A stretch of DNA of 8,471 nt from Paludibacter sp. (GCA_030655595.1 JAUSNQ010000035.1:1-8471), one strand, 5' to 3'. Shown: positions 1 through 8,357, counted from the first letter of the stretch. The notes: generated from the letters alone by a model not told the origin. Program-made: numbers and translations.

Positions 1-27
1 TTATTTTTAATGTGCCAATTTTTTTAC

Positions 28-35
28 TACTTTTG
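28..35 (+). promoter_or_regulatory. Putative Bacteroidota-type -7 promoter box for thrS
   Basis: The octamer TACTTTTG fits the Bacteroidota primary-sigma -7 consensus TAnnTTTG. It lies 38 bases before the thrS ATG, so transcription would start near base 40 and give a leader of roughly 30 nt. No clear TTTG-like -33 box is visible at the expected spacing, though the window begins only a few bases upstream of where it would lie. The rest of bases 1-73 is AT-rich with no gene, T-box or other leader structure that I can see. The start point is inferred. Confidence 0.5.
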
Positions 36-73
36 CACTTCAAAATTTAAAAACCATTTGTAAGGTTCATTGT

Positions 74-2017
74 ATGATAAAAATAACATTCCCCGACAGT
101 TCGGTACGCGAATACCAGGCAGGTATTACCGGACTTGAACTTGCTGAAAGCATCAGCTCAAGATTAGCACAAGAAGTGCTCTCCATCTCTGTAAACGAAC
201 AAGTATGGGATTTATCCCGACCGATTATTAACGACGCATCCATCAAACTACATAAATGGGATGATGAAGAAGGCAAACATGCATTTTGGCACTCTTCTGC
301 CCACCTTATGGCCGAGGCACTCCAGGAATTGTATCCAGGAATTAAATTCGGTATTGGCCCGGCGATCGAAAACGGTTTTTATTACGATGTAGATCCGAGT
401 ACTGCAATTATCAAAGAGGGCGATTTGGCAACCATTGAGGCAAAAATGATTGAGCTGGCTGCCCGCAAAGAATCCATCCTGAGGAACGACATCAGCAAAG
501 CAGAAGCTCTGAAAAAGTTTCAGGATAAAGGAGATGAGTACAAAGTAGAACTCATCACCGACTTGGAGGATGGTACCATTACCTTGTATTCGCAAGGAAA
601 CTTTACTGATTTGTGTCGCGGTCCTCACCTACCCCATACCGGCGACATCAAAGCTATCAAACTATTGAGTATTGCCGGCGCTTACTGGCGGGGCGATGAA
701 AAACGCAAAATGCTTACCCGCATCTATGGAATTACTTTCCCAAAGAAAAAGATGCTGGATGAGTATTTGGTTTTGCTTGAAGAGGCTAAAAAGAGAGATC
801 ATCGTAAGATAGGTAAAGAACTGGAATTGTTTGCTTTTTCCGAGACTGTAGGCAAAGGATTGCCGCTTTGGTTACCCCGGGGGACTGCCCTGCGCTTGCG
901 TCTGGAAGATTTTTTGAAGAAAATTCAAAAGAGATTTGATTATCAACAAGTCATGACGCCTCATATCGGCAACAAACAATTGTATGTTACTTCCGGTCAT
1001 TACGCAAAATATGGAAAAGATTCATTTCAACCAATCCATACTCCGGAAGAAGGCGAAGAATACTTGCTAAAACCAATGAATTGTCCGCACCACTGCGAAA
1101 TCTACAAAGTTAAACCCCGTTCTTATAAAGACCTGCCGTTACGACTGGCCGAGTTTGGAACTGTGTACCGCTACGAACAAAGCGGAGAATTACACGGTCT
1201 TACTCGCGTTCGCTCTTTTACACAGGATGATGCGCATATCTTTTGCCGTCCGGATCAGTTGAAAAGTGAATTTTTGAAAGTCGTAGATATCATCTTCATT
1301 ATTTTCAATGCTTTAGACTTCAAAGACTTTGAAGTACAGATATCTTTACGTGACCCGGAAAACAAAGAAAAATACATCGGTTCTGACGAAAACTGGGAAA
1401 AAGCAGAAAATGCCATCGTGGAAGCCTGCAAAGAAAAAGGTCTGAAGGCGCGTGTCGAATTAGGCGAAGCTGCATTTTACGGTCCTAAACTCGACTTCAT
1501 GGTAAAAGATGCCATTGGTCGTCGCTGGCAATTGGGAACTATCCAAGTGGATTACAATCTTCCTGAACGTTTTGAACTCGAATACACGGGTGATGATAAC
1601 CAAAAACACCGTCCGGTAATGATACACCGGGCACCTTTCGGTTCGATGGAACGCTTTGTGGCCGTCCTGATTGAACATACTGCCGGTAAATTTCCATTGT
1701 GGTTAACGCCTGATCAGGTGGTTATTTTGCCAATCAGCGAAAAATTCAACGATTATGCTTTTGAAGTTGCCAAAGAACTTAATTTAAAAGATATTCGGGT
1801 TCAGGTTGATGACCGCAATGAGAAAATTGGTCGAAAAATCCGTGACAATGAATTGAAGCGCATTCCTTTCATGCTCATTGTGGGAGAGAAAGAAGCTGAA
1901 AATGGTGAAGTCTCCGTACGCCGTCAGGGTGAAGGGGATAAAGGAAGTATGAAAGTAGCAGATTTTGAAGCCATGGTGAACGAGGAAGTGGAACGCATGA
2001 TGAATCAATATAGTTAA
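74..2017 (+). CDS. thrS: Threonyl-tRNA synthetase (ThrRS), class II
   Basis: This cytoplasmic enzyme charges tRNA-Thr with threonine using ATP and edits mischarged seryl-tRNA-Thr. At 647 residues it is full length (the E. coli enzyme is about 642). Residues 1-60 look like the N-terminal TGS domain. The editing domain follows, with the HxxxH pair H73/H77 and the C181/H185 pair (DLCRGPH). The class II catalytic core spans about 245-540. Its zinc ligands are C337 (in MNCPHH), H388 (in DDAHIF) and H518 (in MIHRAPFG). Motif 2 lies around 361-381 and motif 3 around 519-545. Residues from about 545 to the end form the anticodon-binding domain. The ATG at 74 is chosen because the TGS domain begins immediately after it; no strong Shine-Dalgarno precedes it, only a weak TAAGG. 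The gene is followed by a terminator and a convergent gene, not by infC. Confidence 0.98.
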   Translation: MIKITFPDSSVREYQAGITGLELAESISSRLAQEVLSISVNEQVWDLSRPIINDASIKLHKWDDEEGKHAFWHSSAHLMAEALQELYPGIKFGIGPAIENGFYYDVDPSTAIIKEGDLATIEAKMIELAARKESILRNDISKAEALKKFQDKGDEYKVELITDLEDGTITLYSQGNFTDLCRGPHLPHTGDIKAIKLLSIAGAYWRGDEKRKMLTRIYGITFPKKKMLDEYLVLLEEAKKRDHRKIGKELELFAFSETVGKGLPLWLPRGTALRLRLEDFLKKIQKRFDYQQVMTPHIGNKQLYVTSGHYAKYGKDSFQPIHTPEEGEEYLLKPMNCPHHCEIYKVKPRSYKDLPLRLAEFGTVYRYEQSGELHGLTRVRSFTQDDAHIFCRPDQLKSEFLKVVDIIFIIFNALDFKDFEVQISLRDPENKEKYIGSDENWEKAENAIVEACKEKGLKARVELGEAAFYGPKLDFMVKDAIGRRWQLGTIQVDYNLPERFELEYTGDDNQKHRPVMIHRAPFGSMERFVAVLIEHTAGKFPLWLTPDQVVILPISEKFNDYAFEVAKELNLKDIRVQVDDRNEKIGRKIRDNELKRIPFMLIVGEKEAENGEVSVRRQGEGDKGSMKVADFEAMVNEEVERMMNQYS

Positions 2018-2030
2018 TCGACTATTTTTT
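2010..2030 (+). terminator. Weak AT-rich hairpin plus T-run at the thrS stop codon
   Basis: ATAGT (2010-2014) pairs with ACTAT (2021-2025), and an inner T-G wobble can extend the stem to 6 bp. The TAA stop lies in the left half of the loop region, and a run of T residues follows directly (2025-2030). The stem has only one G-C pair, so it would be weak and may be chance in AT-rich DNA. If real, it would be a first, leaky terminator ahead of the stronger one at 2062-2104. Confidence 0.25.
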
Positions 2031-2061
2031 CATTGACTATTTACTCTTTTGAGATAATTGG

Positions 2062-2104
2062 AATACAGGGATTTTCAGCAATGAATTTTCCTGTATTATT
2101 TTTT
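2062..2104 (+). terminator. Rho-independent terminator of thrS, overlapping the trkH 3' end
   Basis: AATACAGG (2062-2069) is a perfect inverted repeat of CCTGTATT (2090-2097). In the plus-strand RNA the stem continues with a G-U and an A-U pair, then a small U-U internal loop, then TTCA/TGAA closing a GCAA (GNRA-type) tetraloop at 2078-2081. Six T residues follow at 2099-2104. This is a good intrinsic terminator for thrS. On the minus strand the same 8-bp stem can form but no T-run follows, so it is not an obvious intrinsic terminator for the convergent trkH. The right arm and T-run overlap the stop codon and last two Lys codons of that gene. Confidence 0.8.
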
Positions 2105-3571
2105 CCAGAAAGCAGGTGTAAATAAGACCAAAACCGTGAATAATTCCAACCTGCCTAATAACATGATGAAAGATAAAAACCATTTGCTGAATTCAGGAAT
2201 AGCAGAAAAATTACCGGCGGGACCGACCTGACCCAATCCGGGTCCCACACCGCCGAGACAAGTTATTAAACCTCCGATAGACTCCTGAAAAGGCATTCCC
2301 GAAGCAGTTAACACCAAAACACCAAACGCAATGGTGATTAGATAGAGCATAACAAAAGCCAGAATTTTTGTGATAACATCTTCTTTTACCAAATGTCCAT
2401 TATACCTGACAGGAACCACTGCATTGGGATGTATAATTCTTTTAAATTCATAATAACAGTATTTCACCACGATGACAATTCTAACCATTTTAACAGCACC
2501 ACTGGTTGAACCTGCTGAAGCACCTGTTATCATGGCAATCAGTAAGAGAATCCATGTAAATGTTTTCCAGTTCATATAATCAGCTGTAGCAAAACCAGTT
2601 GTTGTTATGACAGCAGTTACGTTAAAAAAAGCTTCTCGCCACGCAGCTTCAAGTCTTTGAAATGAAAAGGCTGATGAGAAATCGAATAAGGAGAAAGTGA
2701 CAATGATTGAAAATGAGAACAAAGCGATGAGATAATATTTCAACTCTTCATTCTCAAGTATTTTTTTGAATTTGTTTTTAAACCCAAAATAATACAAACT
2801 GAAATTTATCCCTGATAAAAGCATGAAAAATGCTATCACATATTGAATATATGGTGAATCCCAGTGACCAATACTATTTTGCTTAGTTGAAAAACCACCG
2901 GTAGCAACAGTTCCAAACGACTGACATACAGCATCAAACCAGTTCATACCACCCAACTTCAATAAAATTGATTCTATGAGGGTTAGGGAAATATAAATCA
3001 GAAACAATCTTTTTGCAGTCTCGACAATTCTTGGATGGATTTTATCTTTGGTAGGACCTGCAGATTCTGCTGCAAACAATTGCGCACCGCTAACACCAAA
3101 AACCGGCAGTAATGCCAGCGACATCACAATGATCCCCAGACCACCGATCCAATGTGTCAGACTTCTCCAAAACAACATGCTGTAAGATAATGCTTCTATA
3201 TTGTTCAGAATGGAAGCGCCGGTAGTTGTAAAGCCAGAAATAGTTTCAAAAAAAGCATCTGTAAACGAAGGAATACTTCCAGAAATCCAAAAAGGCATCA
3301 ATCCGAAAAGAGAAAAGATTATCCAAATCAAAGTAACCAACAATGAACCTTCCCTATTACCAATAACGGGTGATGCTTTTAATCCAACCAAAATTCCCAA
3401 TAGGCCAAAGATGAAACTCATTCCGGCAGTTAATAAAAAATAGTACCCATCCTGCTCCTGATAAATCAATGCAACCAATGCTGAGAGCAATAAAGCAAAA
3501 GTTTCTACCAAAAGTAAAACTCCAAAAAATCGGAAAATGAGCCGGTAATTAAATGCTTTGTTTATTGACAT
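2096..3571 (-). CDS. trkH: Trk/Ktr-type potassium uptake pore subunit TrkH, distal copy
   Basis: This integral inner-membrane protein should form the K+ pathway of a Trk system together with the TrkA regulator encoded upstream. From the ATG at 3571 it has 491 residues, normal for TrkH. All four pore loops of the superfamily are visible: TTTG at 115-118, ATGG at 223-226, TTTG at 323-326 and VGPG at 442-445. The intramembrane gate loop (about 348-361) reads GASAGSTSGAVK, and a pore-lining Arg is at 474 (GRLELFT). Several hydrophobic spans fit the four M-P-M repeat fold. An in-frame TTG at 3598 would add nine residues, but the ATG is preferred because the protein then aligns from its N-terminus with the neighbouring paralogue (FNYRLIFR against FNHKLIFR). 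It is the last gene of the dxs-trkA-trkH-trkH unit, 35 bp after the previous stop. By eye more than half the residues match the adjacent copy, so this looks like a tandem duplicate. Confidence 0.95.
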   Translation of the reverse strand: MSINKAFNYRLIFRFFGVLLLVETFALLLSALVALIYQEQDGYYFLLTAGMSFIFGLLGILVGLKASPVIGNREGSLLVTLIWIIFSLFGLMPFWISGSIPSFTDAFFETISGFTTTGASILNNIEALSYSMLFWRSLTHWIGGLGIIVMSLALLPVFGVSGAQLFAAESAGPTKDKIHPRIVETAKRLFLIYISLTLIESILLKLGGMNWFDAVCQSFGTVATGGFSTKQNSIGHWDSPYIQYVIAFFMLLSGINFSLYYFGFKNKFKKILENEELKYYLIALFSFSIIVTFSLFDFSSAFSFQRLEAAWREAFFNVTAVITTTGFATADYMNWKTFTWILLLIAMITGASAGSTSGAVKMVRIVIVVKYCYYEFKRIIHPNAVVPVRYNGHLVKEDVITKILAFVMLYLITIAFGVLVLTASGMPFQESIGGLITCLGGVGPGLGQVGPAGNFSAIPEFSKWFLSFIMLLGRLELFTVLVLFTPAFWKK

Positions 3572-3606
3572 ACCACACACATTTTTGTATACGTTCAAAA
3601 TTTATT

Positions 3607-5076
3607 TTATCTCCTCCAAAAAATTGGTGTAAAAATAATTAAGACGGTAAAAACTTCCAACCGGCCAACCAACATAACAAAAGAGAGAAACCATTTAGAA
3701 AACACCGGGATATCAGCAAAATTACCCGAGGGACCTATACTTCCCAATCCCGGACCAACATCGCTCAAGCAAGTTATCATACCACTGATAGATTCTAAAA
3801 ATCCCATTCCTGAAAGTGAGAGTATAATTGAGCCTACTGCAACCAGCAAAAAATACAACATGATGAAAGCTAACACTCGCGTAATAACTTCATCTTTTAC
3901 AATATGATTATTATATTTAATCGGAAACACAGCATTGGGGTGAATAATTCTTTTAAATTCATAATATGCATATTTAACAACCATCAGCACGCGAACCAAT
4001 TTCATTCCACCTGCTGTAGAACCCGCAGATGCACCTGTTAACATGAGAATTAATATCAAGATCCAACCTAATGGTTTAAAATACATATAATCAGTTGTAG
4101 CATAACCGGTTGTTGTTATAGTCGACACGACGGTAAATAAACTGTCACGAAACATTTTTTCGATTCCTGCTATAGATTTAATATTTGTAACATCAAACAA
4201 GGAGAATCCCATCAGGACAGTGAAAACAAGGATCATGATACCAAAGAAACGTAACTCTTCATTTCCTTTAATTTTTATGAAGTTTCCTTTTATTATCAAA
4301 TAAAAAACTATAAAATTCACCCCTGCAAAAAACATAAATAAAATGATAATATATTGAATCAAGGGCGATGTCCAATAACCAACACTTGCCTGTTTTGTTG
4401 AGAAACCACCAGTTGCCATTGTTGTAAATGAATGATTAACAGCATCAAACCAACCCATTCCAGCTAACACCAACAATAGAACTTGTGTTAGGGTCAATAC
4501 TACGTAAATCGCCAAAAGACGCTTGGCTGTTTCACTCATTTTGGGATGTATCTTATCTTTTGTAGGTCCGGTAGCTTCGGCAGAGAACAATTGAACTGTT
4601 GAAAATCCAAAAATAGGTAATAAAGCAATTGAAATCACGATGATTCCAAGACCACCGATCCATTGAGTCAGACTTCTCCAATACAAGATACTTTTAGGTA
4701 GCGCCTCAATGTCGTTCAATATTGAAGCTCCCGTCGTTGTAAATCCCGACATAGTTTCAAAAAATGCATCAGTAAACGAGGGGATACTATTGCTCAACCA
4801 ATACGGTAAAAAACCTATGAATGAGAAAAAAACCCATATTGAAGTAACAATGATTGATCCTTCTCTTTTTCCGATAGATAGCGGGGCATTTCTGCCTAAA
4901 TAAAAAAACAATGTTCCAGTGGAAATTGCTATTGCGAATGTAATTAAGAAATGCGAAATTACATCTTCATTGTATATGAAAGCTACTAGAATTGCTGTCA
5001 AGAGAAAAGCTCCTTCGAACAACAACAAACCACCAACGATTCTGAAAATCAGCTTATGATTAAAATCCCGAAACAT
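3607..5076 (-). CDS. trkH: Trk/Ktr-type potassium uptake pore subunit TrkH, proximal copy
   Basis: This is the membrane pore subunit of a Trk-type K+ transporter, 489 residues from the ATG at 5076. The four pore loops are intact: TTTG at 113-116, ATGG at 221-224, TTTGY at 321-325 and VGPG at 440-443. The gate loop reads GASAGSTAGGMK (348-359), which matches the usual family form GSTaGG better than the second copy does. The pore Arg is at 472 (GRLEVFT). The start is set at the ATG overlapping the trkA stop (TGATG); the TTG one codon earlier is less likely. This overlap suggests translational coupling with trkA, so this copy is the more likely direct partner of that TrkA. A distal trkH paralogue follows 35 bp downstream. 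The protein ends in FTPIFWRR, parallel to FTPAFWKK in its twin. Confidence 0.95.
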   Translation of the reverse strand: MFRDFNHKLIFRIVGGLLLFEGAFLLTAILVAFIYNEDVISHFLITFAIAISTGTLFFYLGRNAPLSIGKREGSIIVTSIWVFFSFIGFLPYWLSNSIPSFTDAFFETMSGFTTTGASILNDIEALPKSILYWRSLTQWIGGLGIIVISIALLPIFGFSTVQLFSAEATGPTKDKIHPKMSETAKRLLAIYVVLTLTQVLLLVLAGMGWFDAVNHSFTTMATGGFSTKQASVGYWTSPLIQYIIILFMFFAGVNFIVFYLIIKGNFIKIKGNEELRFFGIMILVFTVLMGFSLFDVTNIKSIAGIEKMFRDSLFTVVSTITTTGYATTDYMYFKPLGWILILILMLTGASAGSTAGGMKLVRVLMVVKYAYYEFKRIIHPNAVFPIKYNNHIVKDEVITRVLAFIMLYFLLVAVGSIILSLSGMGFLESISGMITCLSDVGPGLGSIGPSGNFADIPVFSKWFLSFVMLVGRLEVFTVLIIFTPIFWRR

Positions 5077-5078
5077 CA
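5074..5078 (-). promoter_or_regulatory. TGATG stop-start overlap between trkA and trkH
   Basis: On the minus strand the trkA stop TGA (5078-5076) shares its A with the trkH start ATG (5076-5074). No Shine-Dalgarno-like sequence is obvious before it. Re-initiation by the ribosome that finishes trkA is the simplest reading and decides the start of the proximal trkH. Confidence 0.75.
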
Positions 5079-6410
5079 ATTAAAAAAGTTTTCAATTTTA
5101 CGGATTGCTGATGCAACACAAAAGCAAATCACTTGGTCATCAGGTTGTATGATTGTATCTCCTGCAACAATAAAACCTTCACCATTACGCACATAGCCAC
5201 CAATATTCACATTGGCAGGAAGTTTTAAGTCTTTGATTTTTGATTTTGTGATTTTTGAACCCTTTTTGGCGACGAACTCAACGACTTCGGCATCAGCCGA
5301 TGTTAAAGTCCGCACTTCCAGCACATCTGCATCCAATGTCAACTGATAGATATAGCTTGCGGCAATCATCTTTTTATTGATTACCGTGCCGATATCCATA
5401 CTTTCTGCCAGCATGATGTAATCGATATTTTCAACTTCGGCAACCGTTTTCTTGACACCTAAACGTTTGGCAGCCAGACAGGCAAGAATGTTGGCTTCCG
5501 AGTTGGAGGTCACAGCAATGAAAGCATCCATATCTTGAATGCCTTCTTCTTTCAAAAGTTCCAAATCTCTCGCATCCCCGTTAATAATCAGGGCCCGTTG
5601 ACATTTCTCAGCAAGGATATAACTTTTTTCTCTGTCTTTTTCAAGTATTTTGACACTGATATGAGGTGGCAATGCTTGTACTGTTTTTTGAGCAATGCGA
5701 CTCCCTCCCATGATCATTGCACTGTTTATTTTGTATTCTATCTTGCCTGCCTGCTCTTTTACAAAATCAAAATTCTCAGGTTTCGCAATAAAATAGACAA
5801 TGTCGTTCGCTAAAATTTCATCTGAACCTCCCGGAATGATTGTCACGTTGTTGCGCTTGACAGCTACAATCCTGTATTTGCGGTGGTCGAAGAAACCACT
5901 CATGAACTTTTTATTGACAATAACAGCGTTGGCCCTGACTTTAATTCCCAATAAGATTAACTCTCCGTTGCAAAAACTCAGGTTTTGTCTTAACCAGGTA
6001 GTTTCAAGAGAGGTAACAATTTCTTTGGACGCGAGTCTTTCAGGATAAATCAAATGATTTACACCTAACTTCTCAAAAAATTCTTTGTTTTGGGGTAATA
6101 AATATTCATAGTTATCAATGCGTGCAAGTGTTTTTTTTGCACCCAGACTGTTTGCAATCATGCAAGAAGTGATGTTGACACTCTCCGAAGGTGTAACCGC
6201 TATAAACAAGTCTACATCTTTTACTCCAGTCTCTTTCAAATCCTGAATGGATGTGGGTAACCCTTCTTTGGTCATCATATCATAGTTCGCATCCAAATCC
6301 TTCAATTTGGAGGGGTCTTCATCCATCAAAGTGATGTTGATATGCTCCTTGGCGAGCAATTTTGCCAAATGGGTACCCACTTCTCCGGCACCGGCAATAA
6401 TAATTTTCAT
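5076..6410 (-). CDS. trkA: Trk potassium uptake regulatory subunit TrkA, two RCK domains
   Basis: This cytoplasmic peripheral protein binds NAD(H) or other nucleotides and gates the TrkH pore. It has 444 residues and a tandem RCK layout. RCK_N 1 opens with GAGEVG (7-12) and an acidic residue at the end of beta-2 (D30), with IAVTPSESVN following at 70-79; an RCK_C domain follows at about 140-220. The second half repeats this: GGSRIA (235-240), acidic E257, NGDARD (277-282), IAVTSNSEAN (298-307), then a second RCK_C at about 360-444. The second dinucleotide motif departs from GxGxxG (Ser and Ala in place of two Gly), so the two sites may not bind the same ligand equally. The ATG at 6410 sits 21 bp after the dxs stop, and the stop overlaps the next trkH start. 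It has no membrane segments. It is the only trkA in the window, so it presumably serves both trkH products. Confidence 0.96.
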   Translation of the reverse strand: MKIIIAGAGEVGTHLAKLLAKEHINITLMDEDPSKLKDLDANYDMMTKEGLPTSIQDLKETGVKDVDLFIAVTPSESVNITSCMIANSLGAKKTLARIDNYEYLLPQNKEFFEKLGVNHLIYPERLASKEIVTSLETTWLRQNLSFCNGELILLGIKVRANAVIVNKKFMSGFFDHRKYRIVAVKRNNVTIIPGGSDEILANDIVYFIAKPENFDFVKEQAGKIEYKINSAMIMGGSRIAQKTVQALPPHISVKILEKDREKSYILAEKCQRALIINGDARDLELLKEEGIQDMDAFIAVTSNSEANILACLAAKRLGVKKTVAEVENIDYIMLAESMDIGTVINKKMIAASYIYQLTLDADVLEVRTLTSADAEVVEFVAKKGSKITKSKIKDLKLPANVNIGGYVRNGEGFIVAGDTIIQPDDQVICFCVASAIRKIENFFN

Positions 6411-6431
6411 TTACAAATGGTTTTATCTTGT

Positions 6432-8336
6432 TTAGATAGCGGAAATTAATGTCTGTGCAATGCCTTTTTCATCCAATCCTAACATCGCGTAAAGTTCCTC
6501 AGGGGTTCCATGTTCCACAAAGGTATCAGGAATTCCCAGTCTTTTTACTTGAACGGAATAGTTATGATCTGCCATAAACTCCAATATGGCTGAACCAAAA
6601 CCACCCTGAATGACCCCATCTTCAACTGTAATAATTTTGCTGAACTTTTGCCCTATTTCATGTAAAAGATTTTCATCCAGAGGTTTTAAGAAACGCAAAT
6701 CATAGTGTGCAATTGATCTTTTGCTTACTTTATCGATTTGCTGAATGGCTTGTTCAACTGGTGTAGCCATTGTTCCTATCGATAAGACAGCCAATTCTTT
6801 CCCATCCTTTAAACACTCCCCTTTTCCAATTTCAACCAGTGACATTTCATTTCTCCAATCAACCAGACTGCCTTTACCTCTGGGATAGCGAATCACAATT
6901 GGTCCAACATTGCTTGCCTGGGCGGTAAACATCATATTCCTGAGATCATGTTCATTTCTGGGTGCAGCGATCGTGATATTCGGAATACAACGCATGTAAG
7001 CCAAGTCGAAAACTCCGTGATGGGTAGCTCCATCAGAACCTACTAATCCGGCACGGTCGAGACACATGATAACAGGTAATTTCTGCAACGCCACGTCGTG
7101 AATCACACTATCGTAAGCCCGTTGCATAAAAGAAGAGTACACATTACAAAAAGGAATCATCCCCTCTTTCGCCAAACCGGCAGAAAACGTGACCGAATGA
7201 GCCTCAGCAATCCCCACATCATAAACCCGCTCAGGTAAAACCTTTTGCATGATAATCATAGAGCAGCCCGATGGCATGGCAGGGGTAATGGCGACAATTT
7301 TTTCGTTCTTTTGAGCTAGTTCTAAAAGCGTTTCTCCAAAAACATGTTGAAATAAAGGTGCAGTAGGTATCTCCTGTCCGGATTTTGTTCTTACACCTGT
7401 AGATACGTTGAATTGTCCGGGAGCATGCCATTCAACAGCATCATTTTCGGCAGGCATATATCCTTTACCTTTTTTGGTGATGCAGTGAAGGACTTTCGGA
7501 CCTTTAAAATCTTTGATATCATTGAGGACTTTCACTAAATTCTCCACATCATGACCATCAATCGGACCGAAATAGCGGATATTCAATCCCTCGAAAAGAT
7601 TGCTGCTTTGTCTTGTCAATGTCGCTTTCAGACTGTTCCCTATCATCTGAAGCCGCTTTTTGCCACCATCGCTGATTAGACCGAGTTTTCTGAATAATTT
7701 ATAGATATTGTATCTTACCTTGTTATAGGTAGCAGAAGTAGTCATATCAACCAGATACTGGGTAATGCCACCATGAACAGGATCAATTGCCATTTGATTA
7801 TCATTCAAGATAATCAGCAGGTCATTTTTATCCATCGAAGTATTGTTCAATCCTTCGAAAGCTAATCCACCTGTCATAGCCCCATCACCAATCACAGCAA
7901 CCACACGCCTGTTTTGTTCGTTTTTCAGCAAAGAAGCAATTGACATCCCAAGCGCAGCAGAAATGGAGGTCGAAGCATGCCCCACTCCAAATGCATCATA
8001 CTCACTTTCGAACGGAGTAGGAAAGCCGCAAATTCCTTTAAACATACGATTGGTATGAAACTGATCCCTTCTTCCGGTCAGAATTTTATGACCGTAAGCC
8101 TGATGGCCAACATCCCACACAATCCGGTCGTACGGTGTATTAAAAACATAGTGCAATGCAACAGTTAGTTCCACAGCACCCAAATTTGAACCCAAATGTC
8201 CGGGGTTTTTTGCTACCTCATCAATGATAAATTGACGTAATTCTCCACATACTTTTGGTAAGTCTTCCCTCGAAATTGCTTTCAAGTCATCAGGCGAATC
8301 TATGTTTGGAAGATATTTTTTTTTGTTTTCAGTCAT
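6432..8336 (-). CDS. dxs: 1-deoxy-D-xylulose-5-phosphate synthase (DXS)
   Basis: This thiamine-diphosphate enzyme condenses pyruvate with glyceraldehyde 3-phosphate to give DXP, the first step of the MEP isoprenoid pathway and also a precursor for thiamine and pyridoxal. From the ATG at 8336 it has 634 residues (E. coli about 620). Visible features are H47 (GHLGSN), H78 (DVGHQAYG), the ThDP-Mg motif GDG (150-152) ending at N178 (ILNDNQ), catalytic E378 (GIAEAHS), R406 (FMQRAYDS), and D435/H439 (GSDGATHHG). A transketolase C-terminal domain closes the protein. An in-frame TTG at 8360 would add eight residues, but that codon lies within the likely -7 promoter box, so the ATG at 8336 is preferred; a TTAAGA lies just before it. 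Codons 5-7 form a run of nine A residues. dxs is the first gene of a likely operon with trkA and two trkH genes. Confidence 0.97.
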   Translation of the reverse strand: MTENKKKYLPNIDSPDDLKAISREDLPKVCGELRQFIIDEVAKNPGHLGSNLGAVELTVALHYVFNTPYDRIVWDVGHQAYGHKILTGRRDQFHTNRMFKGICGFPTPFESEYDAFGVGHASTSISAALGMSIASLLKNEQNRRVVAVIGDGAMTGGLAFEGLNNTSMDKNDLLIILNDNQMAIDPVHGGITQYLVDMTTSATYNKVRYNIYKLFRKLGLISDGGKKRLQMIGNSLKATLTRQSSNLFEGLNIRYFGPIDGHDVENLVKVLNDIKDFKGPKVLHCITKKGKGYMPAENDAVEWHAPGQFNVSTGVRTKSGQEIPTAPLFQHVFGETLLELAQKNEKIVAITPAMPSGCSMIIMQKVLPERVYDVGIAEAHSVTFSAGLAKEGMIPFCNVYSSFMQRAYDSVIHDVALQKLPVIMCLDRAGLVGSDGATHHGVFDLAYMRCIPNITIAAPRNEHDLRNMMFTAQASNVGPIVIRYPRGKGSLVDWRNEMSLVEIGKGECLKDGKELAVLSIGTMATPVEQAIQQIDKVSKRSIAHYDLRFLKPLDENLLHEIGQKFSKIITVEDGVIQGGFGSAILEFMADHNYSVQVKRLGIPDTFVEHGTPEELYAMLGLDEKGIAQTLISAI

Positions 8337-8357
8337 CAATCTTAATATATACAGTCG

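Noticed and set aside
248..628. 126-codon open frame antisense to thrS
   Set aside because: It lies wholly within the well-supported thrS frame, resembles no known family, and is best explained as a shadow of the coding strand.
2020..2042. Direct repeat GACTATTT at 2020-2027 and 2035-2042
   Set aside because: Two short AT-rich copies only; expected by chance, and no third copy or associated element is seen.
3201..4903. Matching plus-strand open frames antisense to the same region of both trkH copies
   Set aside because: Their similarity to each other (shared EAPVVV...SKKASVNEGIL-like stretch) follows directly from the duplicated trkH sequence on the other strand, so it is not independent evidence of a gene.
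5535..6048. Two overlapping plus-strand open frames antisense to trkA
   Set aside because: Both sit inside conserved trkA coding sequence, have unusual amino acid content and no promoter or start signal of their own.
6127..6137. A8 run in trkA (codons GCA AAA AAA ACA) as a possible slippery frameshift site
   Set aside because: The gene reads through in one frame to full length with both RCK domains intact, so no frameshift is needed; no stimulatory structure was recognised.
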